A DNA stretch of 27,756 bases, taken from the IMG/VR virus record IMGVR_UViG_3300036715_000794, positions 1-27,756 of that record; one strand, given 5' to 3'. The position numbers were made by a program, and so were the translations under genes. Origin of the DNA: a virus. Positions 20,998 to 27,490 of the stretch are shown here, piece after piece; the stretch's first letter is position 1, and each line of letters starts with the position of its first letter. The notes under the pieces were generated by a model, which saw only the letters and a list, made by a program, of their open reading frames with translations, made no database searches and was not told where the DNA came from.

Positions 20998-21951
20998 TTA
21001 GTACACAAATCCATCTTTAGTAATCCAGCGCTTCCAGCCATAGTAGAGTTTACCCTGGCTGTAAACTTTTGGCTTGTTCTCTACGTAATTGGCATCCTTG
21101 GTAAAGGCAAAGATGTAATCACGTAGCTCTTGCTTGCTTTCCCTGTAGGTTGAGAATTTGTTGGAGAGTTGCCGCTGCATTGCCCACGCTGTCCAACTTG
21201 GGTGCGAAAACCAGGCAGTCTGCTTGTTGGCTTCAATCCGAACTAGAGTGTCCGCGCCCCGGTTGCTGCCATTGTAGTATGGACGCAGATTAGCATCTTG
21301 GAAAGCTAAGCAAAACTCCAACCACCATAGCCGCTGAAAAAGTGTGGTGGATGGAAAGGCAGCTTCCAAAGGTGCAGCTTCCTCTAGGAATCGGCGAACA
21401 GCTACTCCCCAACCTTGCTCTTCCCAACTGCCCTGATATTTCTCCGCCTGATAGTTGCCAAAGAGTTCGTCGGCCCACATCCCATCCACATGCAAGGTAT
21501 CAGGCTGCATGTATAGAGCTAGGTCACTCTTTACCTGCGGTTTACCTACGATGTATTTGTGGTAAAATTCCGGGTACTCATCAATGGAGTTTTGGTCAAG
21601 TACCCAAATCACATCGAGCTTAGGTGCTTCAGCTAGAATTGCGCAGGCGATAGCTGTACTATCCAAGCCACCACTCCACCAAAGGTAAACTGGCTTTCCC
21701 AAAGCAGCAATGGCAGTAGCTCTAGCAGCCATCAATTCAGGCAGCTTAGGTGCCGACACTCGCAACTCATCGCCGGCAATGTTGCACTCGGGGAAGATGT
21801 TTACTGCTAGGGGATTTAGGTGAAAGGCTGCTGGGTGCCTAGGAACTATGAAAGGCGTTTCTCCATCATACTTCTGCTTGATCTGGTGGTAGCCCGTTTG
21901 CACTACTGACGTATGTGCAGCGTAACCATTATGCCAGATGTACTTGCTCAT
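20998..21951 (-). CDS. Asparagine-synthase-like PP-loop ATPase, no glutaminase domain
   Basis: This 317-aa protein carries the synthetase half of asparagine synthases. It has the PP-loop YLWWSGGLDSTA (SGGLDS at 93-98) and DGMWADELFGNY (157-168), matching the (A/S)DE-(L/I)FGGY motif of AsnB and beta-lactam synthetases. The enzyme would activate a carboxylate as acyl-AMP and pass it to a nitrogen nucleophile. The N-terminal 85 residues are too short for, and lack the Cys2 of, the glutamine-hydrolysing domain. It must therefore use ammonia or another amine, or an amine on a partner molecule. It overlaps the upstream gene by ATGA and has AAGGGG before its start. It is one of two PP-loop proteins in this cassette. 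An amide-forming role on a protein or small molecule is inferred. Confidence 0.85.
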   Translation of the reverse strand: MSKYIWHNGYAAHTSVVQTGYHQIKQKYDGETPFIVPRHPAAFHLNPLAVNIFPECNIAGDELRVSAPKLPELMAARATAIAALGKPVYLWWSGGLDSTAIACAILAEAPKLDVIWVLDQNSIDEYPEFYHKYIVGKPQVKSDLALYMQPDTLHVDGMWADELFGNYQAEKYQGSWEEQGWGVAVRRFLEEAAPLEAAFPSTTLFQRLWWLEFCLAFQDANLRPYYNGSNRGADTLVRIEANKQTAWFSHPSWTAWAMQRQLSNKFSTYRESKQELRDYIFAFTKDANYVENKPKVYSQGKLYYGWKRWITKDGFVY

Positions 21952-22493
21952 AATGGATTCCCCTTAGCCATGAACTCCAGCAGAGTTTCATCTAACAGCT
22001 CGACTCTGGCGACAGTTTCCTTCGCTAGAAATTCTACTGGCACATTGTCATAGCAAGATGCTGCAATCCTGGAAAGCAACTGCTGCTCGGTATCGGTGGC
22101 GCCGCCAGATAGATACTTACGGGACAACCTGCCAAGGGCTTGCAGCTTTGCAATGCCGATGGACGTTGTAGGCAGCCCGAGTGCCGCCAAATCGAACAAC
22201 TGCTGCTTATACGCCACGATCTTATCATGCGCAGCCTTCCGCATAACCCTGGATTGATTTGCCTCTGCTGCGGAAGTTTTGTAAGTCTTTACGAGCTTAC
22301 CTTCTACGTAGCGATAGGAGCTAAAGGTGGCAGCAAAATTATCGGGCAGCTGACCATGGTAAGTCACCCTACGAAGTTGCTTGGGCTTAAGCTCTGGTAC
22401 TTGCGAAAGGATCGCAAAGTAGTCAGCATAGGTAGTCGCGTGCATCCAGCTGATTACTCTGCCGTCCCTATTGAGGAATAGAGTGTAACTCAT
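21948..22493 (-). CDS. Hypothetical protein within the enzyme cassette (181 aa)
   Basis: This is a protein of unknown function between the GNAT and asparagine-synthase-like genes, joined to both by 4-nt ATGA overlaps. The upstream frame is open, but the ATG at 22493 with GGAGCAACT in front is the clear start. Residues 1-75 look beta-rich (SYTLFLNRDGRVISWMH, then FSSYRYVEGKLVKTY). The rest is helical and Lys/Ala/Leu-rich. That architecture, a small beta head and helical body, resembles phage fibre-assembly or substrate-carrier proteins, but no family is recognised. Its tight coupling suggests it works with the flanking enzymes, perhaps as a scaffold, chaperone or substrate. Confidence 0.7.
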   Translation of the reverse strand: MSYTLFLNRDGRVISWMHATTYADYFAILSQVPELKPKQLRRVTYHGQLPDNFAATFSSYRYVEGKLVKTYKTSAAEANQSRVMRKAAHDKIVAYKQQLFDLAALGLPTTSIGIAKLQALGRLSRKYLSGGATDTEQQLLSRIAASCYDNVPVEFLAKETVARVELLDETLLEFMAKGNPL

Positions 22494-22918
22494 AGTTGCT
22501 CCTGCCCTCTGTACCATTTGGCTGCCCGTCTTGCGAAAGTAACCCTGCCAGTTTTATCGAACACCTTGTGGATTTTGCCATTGTCATCTACCGCGGAAGT
22601 GTAGACTACGATCACACCCCGGGATAGCAGGCGCTTCTCCACTTCATTGAACACTTGGGTAGCTATGCCTTTGCCTCTGTATGCAGGATCGGTATAAGCG
22701 AACTTGGTAAATGCACGACCCAACTCGTCAACACTGAATAGTTGGGCGCATACAATCTTGCCAGTTTCGCTATCCTTGGCATATACCACTTCGCTATGGT
22801 TGCCCCAATCCAGGCAGGGATGCGTGAGCTTTTCTTTGAGCATCTCGGCATAGCCGCAAAAGACGAAGGTGTAGGCAGGGGAGAACGCCAGTTGCTTTTC
22901 GTAGTGGTATGTAATCAT
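22490..22918 (-). CDS. GNAT-family N-acetyltransferase
   Basis: This 142-aa protein has the GNAT fold pattern: a beta region (HSEVVYAKDSETGKIVCAQLFSV), then FAYTDPAYRGKGIATQVFNEVEKRLL, with the acetyl-CoA pyrophosphate loop RGKGIA at residues 81-86, then VIVVYTSAVDDNG and a terminal strand/helix. It would transfer an acetyl (or other acyl) group from CoA to an amine; the acceptor is unknown. It starts 4 nt after the stop of the PP-loop gene with a poor ribosome binding site, so translation is probably coupled. It overlaps the next gene by ATGA. In this cassette it could cap an amine made or exposed by the PP-loop enzymes, an inference from order alone. Confidence 0.85.
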   Translation of the reverse strand: MITYHYEKQLAFSPAYTFVFCGYAEMLKEKLTHPCLDWGNHSEVVYAKDSETGKIVCAQLFSVDELGRAFTKFAYTDPAYRGKGIATQVFNEVEKRLLSRGVIVVYTSAVDDNGKIHKVFDKTGRVTFARRAAKWYRGQEQL

Positions 22919-22922
22919 GTTG

Positions 22923-23915
22923 TCAACTTGATTTCTGCAAGGGTTGCAATGGCACCGATGCTACACGACGCAGGGTTTGTTTTGAGGCAGCAGCAGCCCG
23001 AAGTTCCGGTAAGGTGAACCTAGCCTTACTGGCAACCAACCCGCGGCCAAGATCGCCTAGCACATTGCGGCCACCCATACCGCGCACGATTGCAGACTTC
23101 TCAACTACCTCGAAGCCAGTGTACTTAGGCGCTTGCACCAAAGCATCGCCCCAGGCATCGGTGTAGATAAGCGGTTTGGTGACATGCGTATACAAGCTGG
23201 TATTGTATCCCTGAGGGCTAGCTGCTGCAATGGCATTGACAGCCATTTCAGTCAGCTTTAGCAGCGGATGGTTCAACTGTGCCACAAGCAATTCCGGGCT
23301 GTACATATAGAAGCGCGTCACTGCTTCTTGCTGTCGGTTGATCTGGTATTGGACTACCGGGGTAGCACCAATGTTGAAGAACAGTTGGTTGGTGTCGGGG
23401 TCGAGCGCCGGCTTCATATCCCCAGCAGCCATGATGTAGCAGTGATCCGGGAAAAAATCTCCAAGAGTAGCTTGAAGCAACTGCCGCGGGCTGCCTACGC
23501 CTATCTCCCCGCACAGTGCTACAGATTTTTCTTGGTAAAATTTCTCCACATCGGTATGAACCTCTAACAGCTCGATACCATGCTTCTTGGCAAACTGCTT
23601 GGCTACCACGTAATCATGCTGGTTCTTGCCAACTACGTAGTGGCAGAACATCGCTTTGACCGGGATTCCAGCTTCCTTAAAGGACAGCCAAGCTGCCTGA
23701 CTATCCAGCCCACCAGAAAAGCCTAGGAGCAGCGGCTTATTGGTGGAACTGGCTATGTCGCGGGCAGCTTGGATGCACTCGTCTCGCCAACTACCAACCA
23801 CGCCTAACTTGCTGAAATCTAGCTGCGCAAAGAAACGCTGGCCGATTCCATACTTGGAGAAGGGAGTTTCCCCCCAACCCCAAGTGAAGTAGTTATGTTT
23901 GGTGTAAGCGAACAT
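22923..23915 (-). CDS. PP-loop ATPase (N-type pyrophosphatase family)
   Basis: This 330-aa protein has the PP-loop PLLLGFSGGLDSQAAW (SGGLDS at 67-72) and a following strand/helix pattern typical of N-type ATP pyrophosphatases such as asparagine synthase, GMP synthase, QueC and tRNA-modifying enzymes. The segment IMAAGDMKPALDP after the core may shape the substrate pocket. Roughly 60 residues precede the P-loop; no glutaminase domain is present. Such enzymes adenylate a carbonyl or carboxyl group for amidation or thiolation. It starts 2 nt after the stop of the Gly-rich repeat protein with a weak ribosome binding site. It differs clearly from the other PP-loop protein in this cassette, so the two probably catalyse distinct steps or act on different substrates. 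Confidence 0.82.
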   Translation of the reverse strand: MFAYTKHNYFTWGWGETPFSKYGIGQRFFAQLDFSKLGVVGSWRDECIQAARDIASSTNKPLLLGFSGGLDSQAAWLSFKEAGIPVKAMFCHYVVGKNQHDYVVAKQFAKKHGIELLEVHTDVEKFYQEKSVALCGEIGVGSPRQLLQATLGDFFPDHCYIMAAGDMKPALDPDTNQLFFNIGATPVVQYQINRQQEAVTRFYMYSPELLVAQLNHPLLKLTEMAVNAIAAASPQGYNTSLYTHVTKPLIYTDAWGDALVQAPKYTGFEVVEKSAIVRGMGGRNVLGDLGRGLVASKARFTLPELRAAAASKQTLRRVASVPLQPLQKSS

Positions 23916-23917
23916 GA

Positions 23918-24676
23918 TTAGTCAGAATCCCCATCGTCACCGGGATCGTCACCGGGATCATCCGAGTTATCGGTATCATCGGTGTCGTCGGTATTATTGG
24001 ACGGCGAGCCTCCAGTACCATCACCACCCCCAGTAGTATTGCTACCATTGTTGGTACCAGTACCGTTGTTGGTACCAGTACCCGGATTGGTGCCAGTACC
24101 ACCGCCGGTATGACCGCCAGTGCCATTGTTGCCACCGGTGCCATTGTTGCCAGTGTTACCGCCAGTATTGCCACCGGTGTTACCGCCAGTACCGCCAGTG
24201 TGGCCACCAGTGCCGGTGTTGCCCCCAGTACCACCAGTAGTGCCACCCGTGTTTGTACCACCGGTTCCTCCGGTACCACCGGTATTGGTTCCACCAGTTC
24301 CACCAGTGCCACCTGTCCCGGTGCCCCCAGAAGTGTTACCACCGGTGCCACCATCGGTAGTACCACCAGTGCCAGTACCGCCATTGGTACCACCACTGGT
24401 GCCATTGCCACCAGTACCAGTGCCACCCGTGCCAGTGCCTCCAGTAGTACCACCCGTGTTGGTACCTCCATTGCCCCCGGTAGAACCTCCGGTGTTGGTG
24501 CCACCATTGCCATTGTTGCCACCTTGAGAGTAGCTACCAGTGGTGAGAGGAACCCATTGGACACCCGTCCAATACCAAAGCACTCGGGCTGCTAGATCGA
24601 CGTAGAACGGTTGGCCGGTAACGCCCGGCGGCGTAGTAGGAGTACCGACCCCACTACAAGGATTGCAACAAGCCAT
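23918..24676 (-). CDS. Gly/Thr/Asn-rich repeat protein with Asp-rich tail
   Basis: This 252-aa late protein has three parts. Residues 1-46 hold three cysteines (MACCNPC) and a small domain (GQPFYVDLAARVLWYWTGVQWVPL) shared with the C-terminus of the next upstream gene product. Residues 51-217 are low-complexity repeats built from GGTGG, NTGG and TGTGG units with occasional His. Residues 227-252 are Asp-rich with Asn, Thr and Pro. The repeat suggests a flexible or polyproline-II-like stalk. The acidic tail could bind Ca2+. It is probably a virion surface or fibre component. It is not a canonical collagen (strict Gly-X-Y is absent). The ATG is preceded by AAAGGAAAAA. It lies directly upstream of the modification-enzyme cassette. 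Confidence 0.75.
   Translation of the reverse strand: MACCNPCSGVGTPTTPPGVTGQPFYVDLAARVLWYWTGVQWVPLTTGSYSQGGNNGNGGTNTGGSTGGNGGTNTGGTTGGTGTGGTGTGGNGTSGGTNGGTGTGGTTDGGTGGNTSGGTGTGGTGGTGGTNTGGTGGTGGTNTGGTTGGTGGNTGTGGHTGGTGGNTGGNTGGNTGNNGTGGNNGTGGHTGGGTGTNPGTGTNNGTGTNNGSNTTGGGDGTGGSPSNNTDDTDDTDNSDDPGDDPGDDGDSD
24026..24526 (-). repeat. Low-complexity repeat region in the Gly-rich gene
   Basis: About 500 nt of short, imperfect repeats, built on the + strand from CCACC, GCCAG and GGT-type units, encode the Gly/Thr/Asn-rich stalk. All frames on the + strand stay largely open here because of the biased composition. Such arrays change length easily by slippage or recombination. Confidence 0.85.
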
Positions 24677-24691
24677 GATCTTTTTCCTTTG

Positions 24692-25045
24692 TTAGAGTTG
24701 AACCCACTCACCGCCTGCGTAAACCCACAGCTTCTTGGCTGCGCGGTCTAGGTAGAACGGGAGGTATCCTTGGGAAGGCTCACCAGTTGGAGCACCAACA
24801 TCTGATGCTACCTTGAAACAAGGCAGAAGCGGACGCAAGTCCAGCAATGCATCATTTACGCGCAGAAGCAGCTCGCACTCGTCAAGCTGCAAGATGGTAG
24901 GCGGAAGGAAGCACGGATCAATGTGATAGCCCTGTGGCATATCTTGAACCATGCCATCAATCCGCACTAGCGGGCGAATGAAGCGCGGCTGAGGTGTTCC
25001 ATACTGGATGTCCTTCCACACTGGCACACATTTTGCATTCAGCAT
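24692..25045 (-). CDS. Small modular virion-like protein (117 aa)
   Basis: This late protein combines two modules seen in its neighbours. Residues 20-48 (TPQPRFIRPLVRIDGMVQDMP, then GYHIDPCFLPP) resemble the start of the protein encoded at 27000-27407. The last 25 residues (GYLPFYLDRAAKKLWVYAG, then GEWVQL) resemble residues 20-44 of the Gly-rich repeat protein encoded just downstream. The middle is helical and Leu-rich. No catalytic motif is seen. Module sharing and location suggest a tail, fibre or baseplate adaptor in which the N-terminal part docks to the virion. The start has AAGGAG upstream. Confidence 0.7.
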   Translation of the reverse strand: MLNAKCVPVWKDIQYGTPQPRFIRPLVRIDGMVQDMPQGYHIDPCFLPPTILQLDECELLLRVNDALLDLRPLLPCFKVASDVGAPTGEPSQGYLPFYLDRAAKKLWVYAGGEWVQL

Positions 25046-25069
25046 GGAAGTATCTCCTTAGCTAGGTAG

Positions 25070-25687
25070 TTAGTCCCAATACGGGATGCGTTTGGAAACA
25101 CCACCGATGGTGATGATAGCCCACCCAGCTGGGTCCCCCAATAGCATTGTGGCTTGGCCACCGGTGTTGGTAACGATCGCATTGGGGATTGTTTCATTGG
25201 TGATCGCAGCTGGGCCTGGATTGGTAGGCAGGTCAAGCGGCGGAGGCGGTGGTACGAAAAGTCCAGAGGCGCGTGCGACGAGTTGGTTGTCGGTATCACC
25301 AGCAACGAAAACATCGACTTTGAGTGGATCATCGGGAGTGCCCATACCAGAGAGGCCAGCGGTGTTACTGCTAACAACCTTAGTAGGTGCTATATCCCAA
25401 AGCGACACATCTCTCGTGCTACCATCTGTCATGGTGAAGCGCAGCACATAGTTGGCGCTGTTGTATTCGATGTTGACAATACCAGGACCGCCAACGAGGG
25501 AACTGAGGTTGACAGTAGAGACGTTGCCATCAACAAAAGTGACCGACAAATTACCGGTGGTGGGATCAAAAGATACACTGCCACCTGCAAGGTCTAGGAT
25601 ACTTTTGTCTAGCTTCGCGCCTTCAGCAAGTACAGTGTGTTTAGTGCCAGATTCATCAAGCACCACGATGTGAGTTTGAGTTGTCAT
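25070..25687 (-). CDS. Beta-rich virion-like protein, paralogue A (205 aa)
   Basis: This late protein is clearly paralogous to the 206-aa protein encoded just upstream. Both begin with an IV(V/I)-x-D strand, then H-x-(V/I)-LAEG, KLD(K/R)SILDLA and (S/Y)(F/Y)DP-TGNLS(V/L)TF-DG. Both end with LLGDPAGWA(I/T)I and an IPYW motif. The repeated FDPTTGNLSVTFVDG-type strands resemble fibre or adhesin beta repeats. A proline run (VPPPPPLDLP, about residues 143-152) joins the two halves and would be a natural hinge, or a hydroxylation site for the downstream 2OG oxygenase (speculative). It has AAGGAG upstream of its ATG. It probably forms part of the tail or fibre complex. Confidence 0.75.
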   Translation of the reverse strand: MTTQTHIVVLDESGTKHTVLAEGAKLDKSILDLAGGSVSFDPTTGNLSVTFVDGNVSTVNLSSLVGGPGIVNIEYNSANYVLRFTMTDGSTRDVSLWDIAPTKVVSSNTAGLSGMGTPDDPLKVDVFVAGDTDNQLVARASGLFVPPPPPLDLPTNPGPAAITNETIPNAIVTNTGGQATMLLGDPAGWAIITIGGVSKRIPYWD

Positions 25688-25724
25688 TTGTTGAAAACTC
25701 CTTCAATGAAGGGTGTAGTCTCAT

Positions 25725-25752
25725 ATACGGGCAGTGTAGGAACTGCCCGTAT
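25725..25752. promoter_or_regulatory. Strong intergenic hairpin between two paralogues
   Basis: A perfect 11-bp stem (ATACGGGCAGT with ACTGCCCGTAT) has a 6-nt loop and sits between the two tandem paralogues. On the + strand it runs into TTTTC. On the transcribed - strand it is followed by ATGAGAC, without a T tract. It would therefore terminate antisense rather than late mRNA, or serve as an mRNA processing/stability element. Confidence 0.6.
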
Positions 25753-25773
25753 TTTCTGTCAACCTGCTTCTAT

Positions 25774-26394
25774 TTAGGAAGCCGGATGAGTCCAGTACGG
25801 AATCACCACTTGGTTGCCTTCCACATAGATGGTGGCCCAGCCAGCCGGGTCACCAAGCAGCACGTCAGCGGGGCCACCAGAGTTGGAGATGCTCCGGGTG
25901 GTAACGGAGCCGTTGTCGGCAGCGATAAGCGGCTGAGTTTGTGCCAGGTCGAGAGGCGGCACAAAGAGGCCATCATCCGACGCAGAAAGCTGGTTGCCAC
26001 CACTGGCGGAAACCTTGACGTCAACCTTGATCGGGCTGCCAACGGTGCCATCGCCCGAGGTAGTGGCGGTAGCAGTGTTGGCAACCTGAACAGGGATCAG
26101 GTCAGAAAGCGGCACCGTGTAAGTGCTGCCATCCGACATGGTGAGCGTCAGAATGTGCGAAGCCGGATCGTAGCTGCTGCCAGCGAGGAACTTGTCAGCT
26201 GCCAACGTGCCTAGGTTGACAACCACACTTGCGCCATCCGAGAAGGTCAGCGACAGGTTGCCAGTGCCGGGGTCATAGGAAGCATTGCCGACTGCGAGGT
26301 CGAGGATGCTCCGATCGAGCTTGTCGCCCTCTGCGAGAATGACATGCTTGTGGTTTGCTGCGTCAAAGATGACGATTTGGGACTTGGTTGCCAT
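25774..26394 (-). CDS. Beta-rich virion-like protein, paralogue B (206 aa)
   Basis: This is the tandem paralogue of the 205-aa protein downstream, with the same order of modules: N-terminal strand and AEGDKLDRSILDLA helix, a YDPGTGNLSLTFSDG strand pair, a second strand pair (YDPASHILTLTMSDGSTYTVPLSDL), a Pro-containing hinge (VPPLDLAQ) and the C-terminal LLGDPAGWATIYVEGNQ with IPYW. It extends four to five residues past the shared ending. The two copies are diverged enough at protein level to be an old duplication. It has AAAGGAG before its ATG. Likely a tail or fibre protein; the receptor or partner is unknown. Confidence 0.75.
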   Translation of the reverse strand: MATKSQIVIFDAANHKHVILAEGDKLDRSILDLAVGNASYDPGTGNLSLTFSDGASVVVNLGTLAADKFLAGSSYDPASHILTLTMSDGSTYTVPLSDLIPVQVANTATATTSGDGTVGSPIKVDVKVSASGGNQLSASDDGLFVPPLDLAQTQPLIAADNGSVTTRSISNSGGPADVLLGDPAGWATIYVEGNQVVIPYWTHPAS

Positions 26395-26417
26395 TTTGGC
26401 TCTCCTTTCGGTGGGTG

Positions 26418-26467
26418 AAAAAACGATGGAATGATGCGCTAATTGGAAGTTGTCATTAGAACATCAT
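26418..26467 (-). terminator. Possible attenuator or terminator in late operon gap
   Basis: The 120-nt gap 26395-26514 holds a 13-position stem with one mismatch (ATGATGCGCTAAT at 26431-26443 with ATTAGAACATCAT at 26455-26467) and an 11-nt loop. Read leftward, a run of six T begins 7 nt beyond the stem. The spacing is long for an efficient terminator, so partial attenuation is more likely. No promoter was recognised in the gap. Confidence 0.5.
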
Positions 26468-26514
26468 CTGCAATGGAAGTCAGGGCAGACTTAGAAGCTT
26501 TGGAAGGACGGTTC

Positions 26515-26988
26515 TTAGGTGGCGGAAATCTCCTGTCTGATATAAGAGACAGACCCAACAACATGATACTCTCCAGGTGTAGCACTAACGAGCTGGATAG
26601 GCTGATCGAAGTGGGCATAATACGGAAGAGGCACTGCCGGCTGGTTTGGATCGCCGGAGGCAGTCAAATTGACATCAGCCAGATCATACCATCTACCCTG
26701 GTCATCCTGAATCGCTGACGGCACAGTAAGATACAAGCCATTGCTTGTTACCGTGTAGTACATCCAGTAGTAAAAGACGATCTGGCAATTGCCGATAACA
26801 GGCCGAGTGTTCTCGTAGTTATCTGAACTTACCCAAGAAACCGCAGGTGCTAACTGGGGAATCAACTCCGGGGCGAGGGAGATGTAATTTGAGGCAGCCG
26901 CCGGCAAGAACTGCGGGTCGATGATATCCCCTGGTTCTAGCTCCATGTGTTCGTTGTTGACATGCTTGACAGGTACCACGAATGCCAT
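26515..26988 (-). CDS. Beta-rich virion-like protein (157 aa)
   Basis: This is a late protein of unknown function. The ATG at 26988 is favoured because GAGGGG lies just ahead; a GTG at 27003 overlapping the upstream stop is the alternative. The N-terminus (MELEPGDIIDPQFLPAAASNYI) loosely resembles the IDPCFLPP docking-type segment of the 117-aa protein encoded downstream. The remainder is Tyr/Pro/Val-rich with short strands (QIVFYYWMYYTVTSNGLYLTVPS, then GEYHVVGSVSYI), as in tail-tip or fibre proteins. No enzyme motif is visible. It is probably a member of the same set of small tail or fibre components. Confidence 0.68.
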   Translation of the reverse strand: MAFVVPVKHVNNEHMELEPGDIIDPQFLPAAASNYISLAPELIPQLAPAVSWVSSDNYENTRPVIGNCQIVFYYWMYYTVTSNGLYLTVPSAIQDDQGRWYDLADVNLTASGDPNQPAVPLPYYAHFDQPIQLVSATPGEYHVVGSVSYIRQEISAT

Positions 26989-26999
26989 TTGGTTACCCC

Positions 27000-27407
27000 T
27001 CACTTGTACAACGGAATGTTGTAAGCAACTCCGCCTACCATGACCTTACCCCAAGCATCGGGCTTGGCCAGCAAGTAGTCATCAGTACCAACTGCTGCGG
27101 TGGGGATAGCAGCGTCGGTTATGACTGCCGGTTCATTGCCAGCTGTCACTTGGGAGATGTCAACAGTGTTGCCACCAGAGATTGACAGGTTGTTAGTACT
27201 CTGGTCAAAGCTGAGAGTTTGATACCCAGAGCTATTCACAGCTCTGGCAATTGCATCCATATCAAGGTAGCAATTATCCAGCTTCCAGTTGAATGGAGCA
27301 TCTTGAGTTTGTGCGTTGATACGCACCAGGGGTTTGAAGTACCGTGGGTTAGGAACCCCGCGCATGGGCGGGTCTACAAGCACGAACTTCGCATCGCAGG
27401 CAGCCAT
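27000..27407 (-). CDS. Small modular virion-like protein (135 aa)
   Basis: This late protein joins modules found in other neighbours. Its N-terminal part (NPRYFKPLVRINAQTQD, then WKLDNCYLD) matches the start of the 117-aa protein encoded at 24692-25045. Its middle (LSFDQSTNNLSISGGNTVDIS) resembles the FDPTTGNLS strand repeats. Its ending (DAWGKVMVGGVAYNIPLYK) matches the DPAGWA and IPYW endings of the two roughly 205-residue paralogues. This suggests assembly of short virion proteins by module shuffling. AAGGAG precedes its ATG. No catalytic motif is seen; a tail or fibre adaptor role is inferred. Confidence 0.7.
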   Translation of the reverse strand: MAACDAKFVLVDPPMRGVPNPRYFKPLVRINAQTQDAPFNWKLDNCYLDMDAIARAVNSSGYQTLSFDQSTNNLSISGGNTVDISQVTAGNEPAVITDAAIPTAAVGTDDYLLAKPDAWGKVMVGGVAYNIPLYK

Positions 27408-27447
27408 GTGAAATTCTCCTTAAAGAGTGGATGATTGGTCGGCGCAG

Positions 27448-27467
27448 TTCCTAATTTAGCATAGGAA
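27448..27467 (-). promoter_or_regulatory. Small hairpin in late operon gap
   Basis: The 83-nt gap 27408-27490 holds a perfect 6-bp stem (TTCCTA with TAGGAA) with an 8-nt loop. It has no T tract in the direction of transcription. It lies about 30 nt upstream of the AAGGAG site of the next gene. Its function is unknown, and it is short enough to be chance. Confidence 0.3.
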
Positions 27468-27490
27468 AGAATCGAATCCCCGCGCGGCGA

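Noticed and set aside
20309-23915. DNA hypermodification pathway (hydroxymethyl-pyrimidine or 7-deazaguanine type)
   Set aside because: None of the required partners (thymidylate/dCMP hydroxymethylase, base kinases, QueD/QueE/FolE-like or DpdA-like transglycosylase) was seen in the window, and the cassette lies in the late structural operon. It is not fully excluded, as genes outside the window are unknown.
24110-24595. Pro/Val-rich and Thr/Ser/Ala-rich open frames opposite the Gly-rich gene
   Set aside because: They are products of the low-complexity repeat in other frames. Only the - strand frame has a ribosome binding site and non-repetitive flanking domains shared with a neighbour.
23918-24676. 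Collagen-like protein
   Set aside because: The Gly-rich region lacks the strict Gly-X-Y period and is nearly free of proline, so a collagen triple helix is not supported.
26534-26555. CTGTCTCTTATA on the - strand, matching the first 12 bases of the Tn5 mosaic end used in sequencing adapters
   Set aside because: The match stops after 12 bases, the surrounding frame is intact to its stop, and the site is part of a natural inverted repeat. An adapter remnant is unlikely, though a read-level check would settle it.
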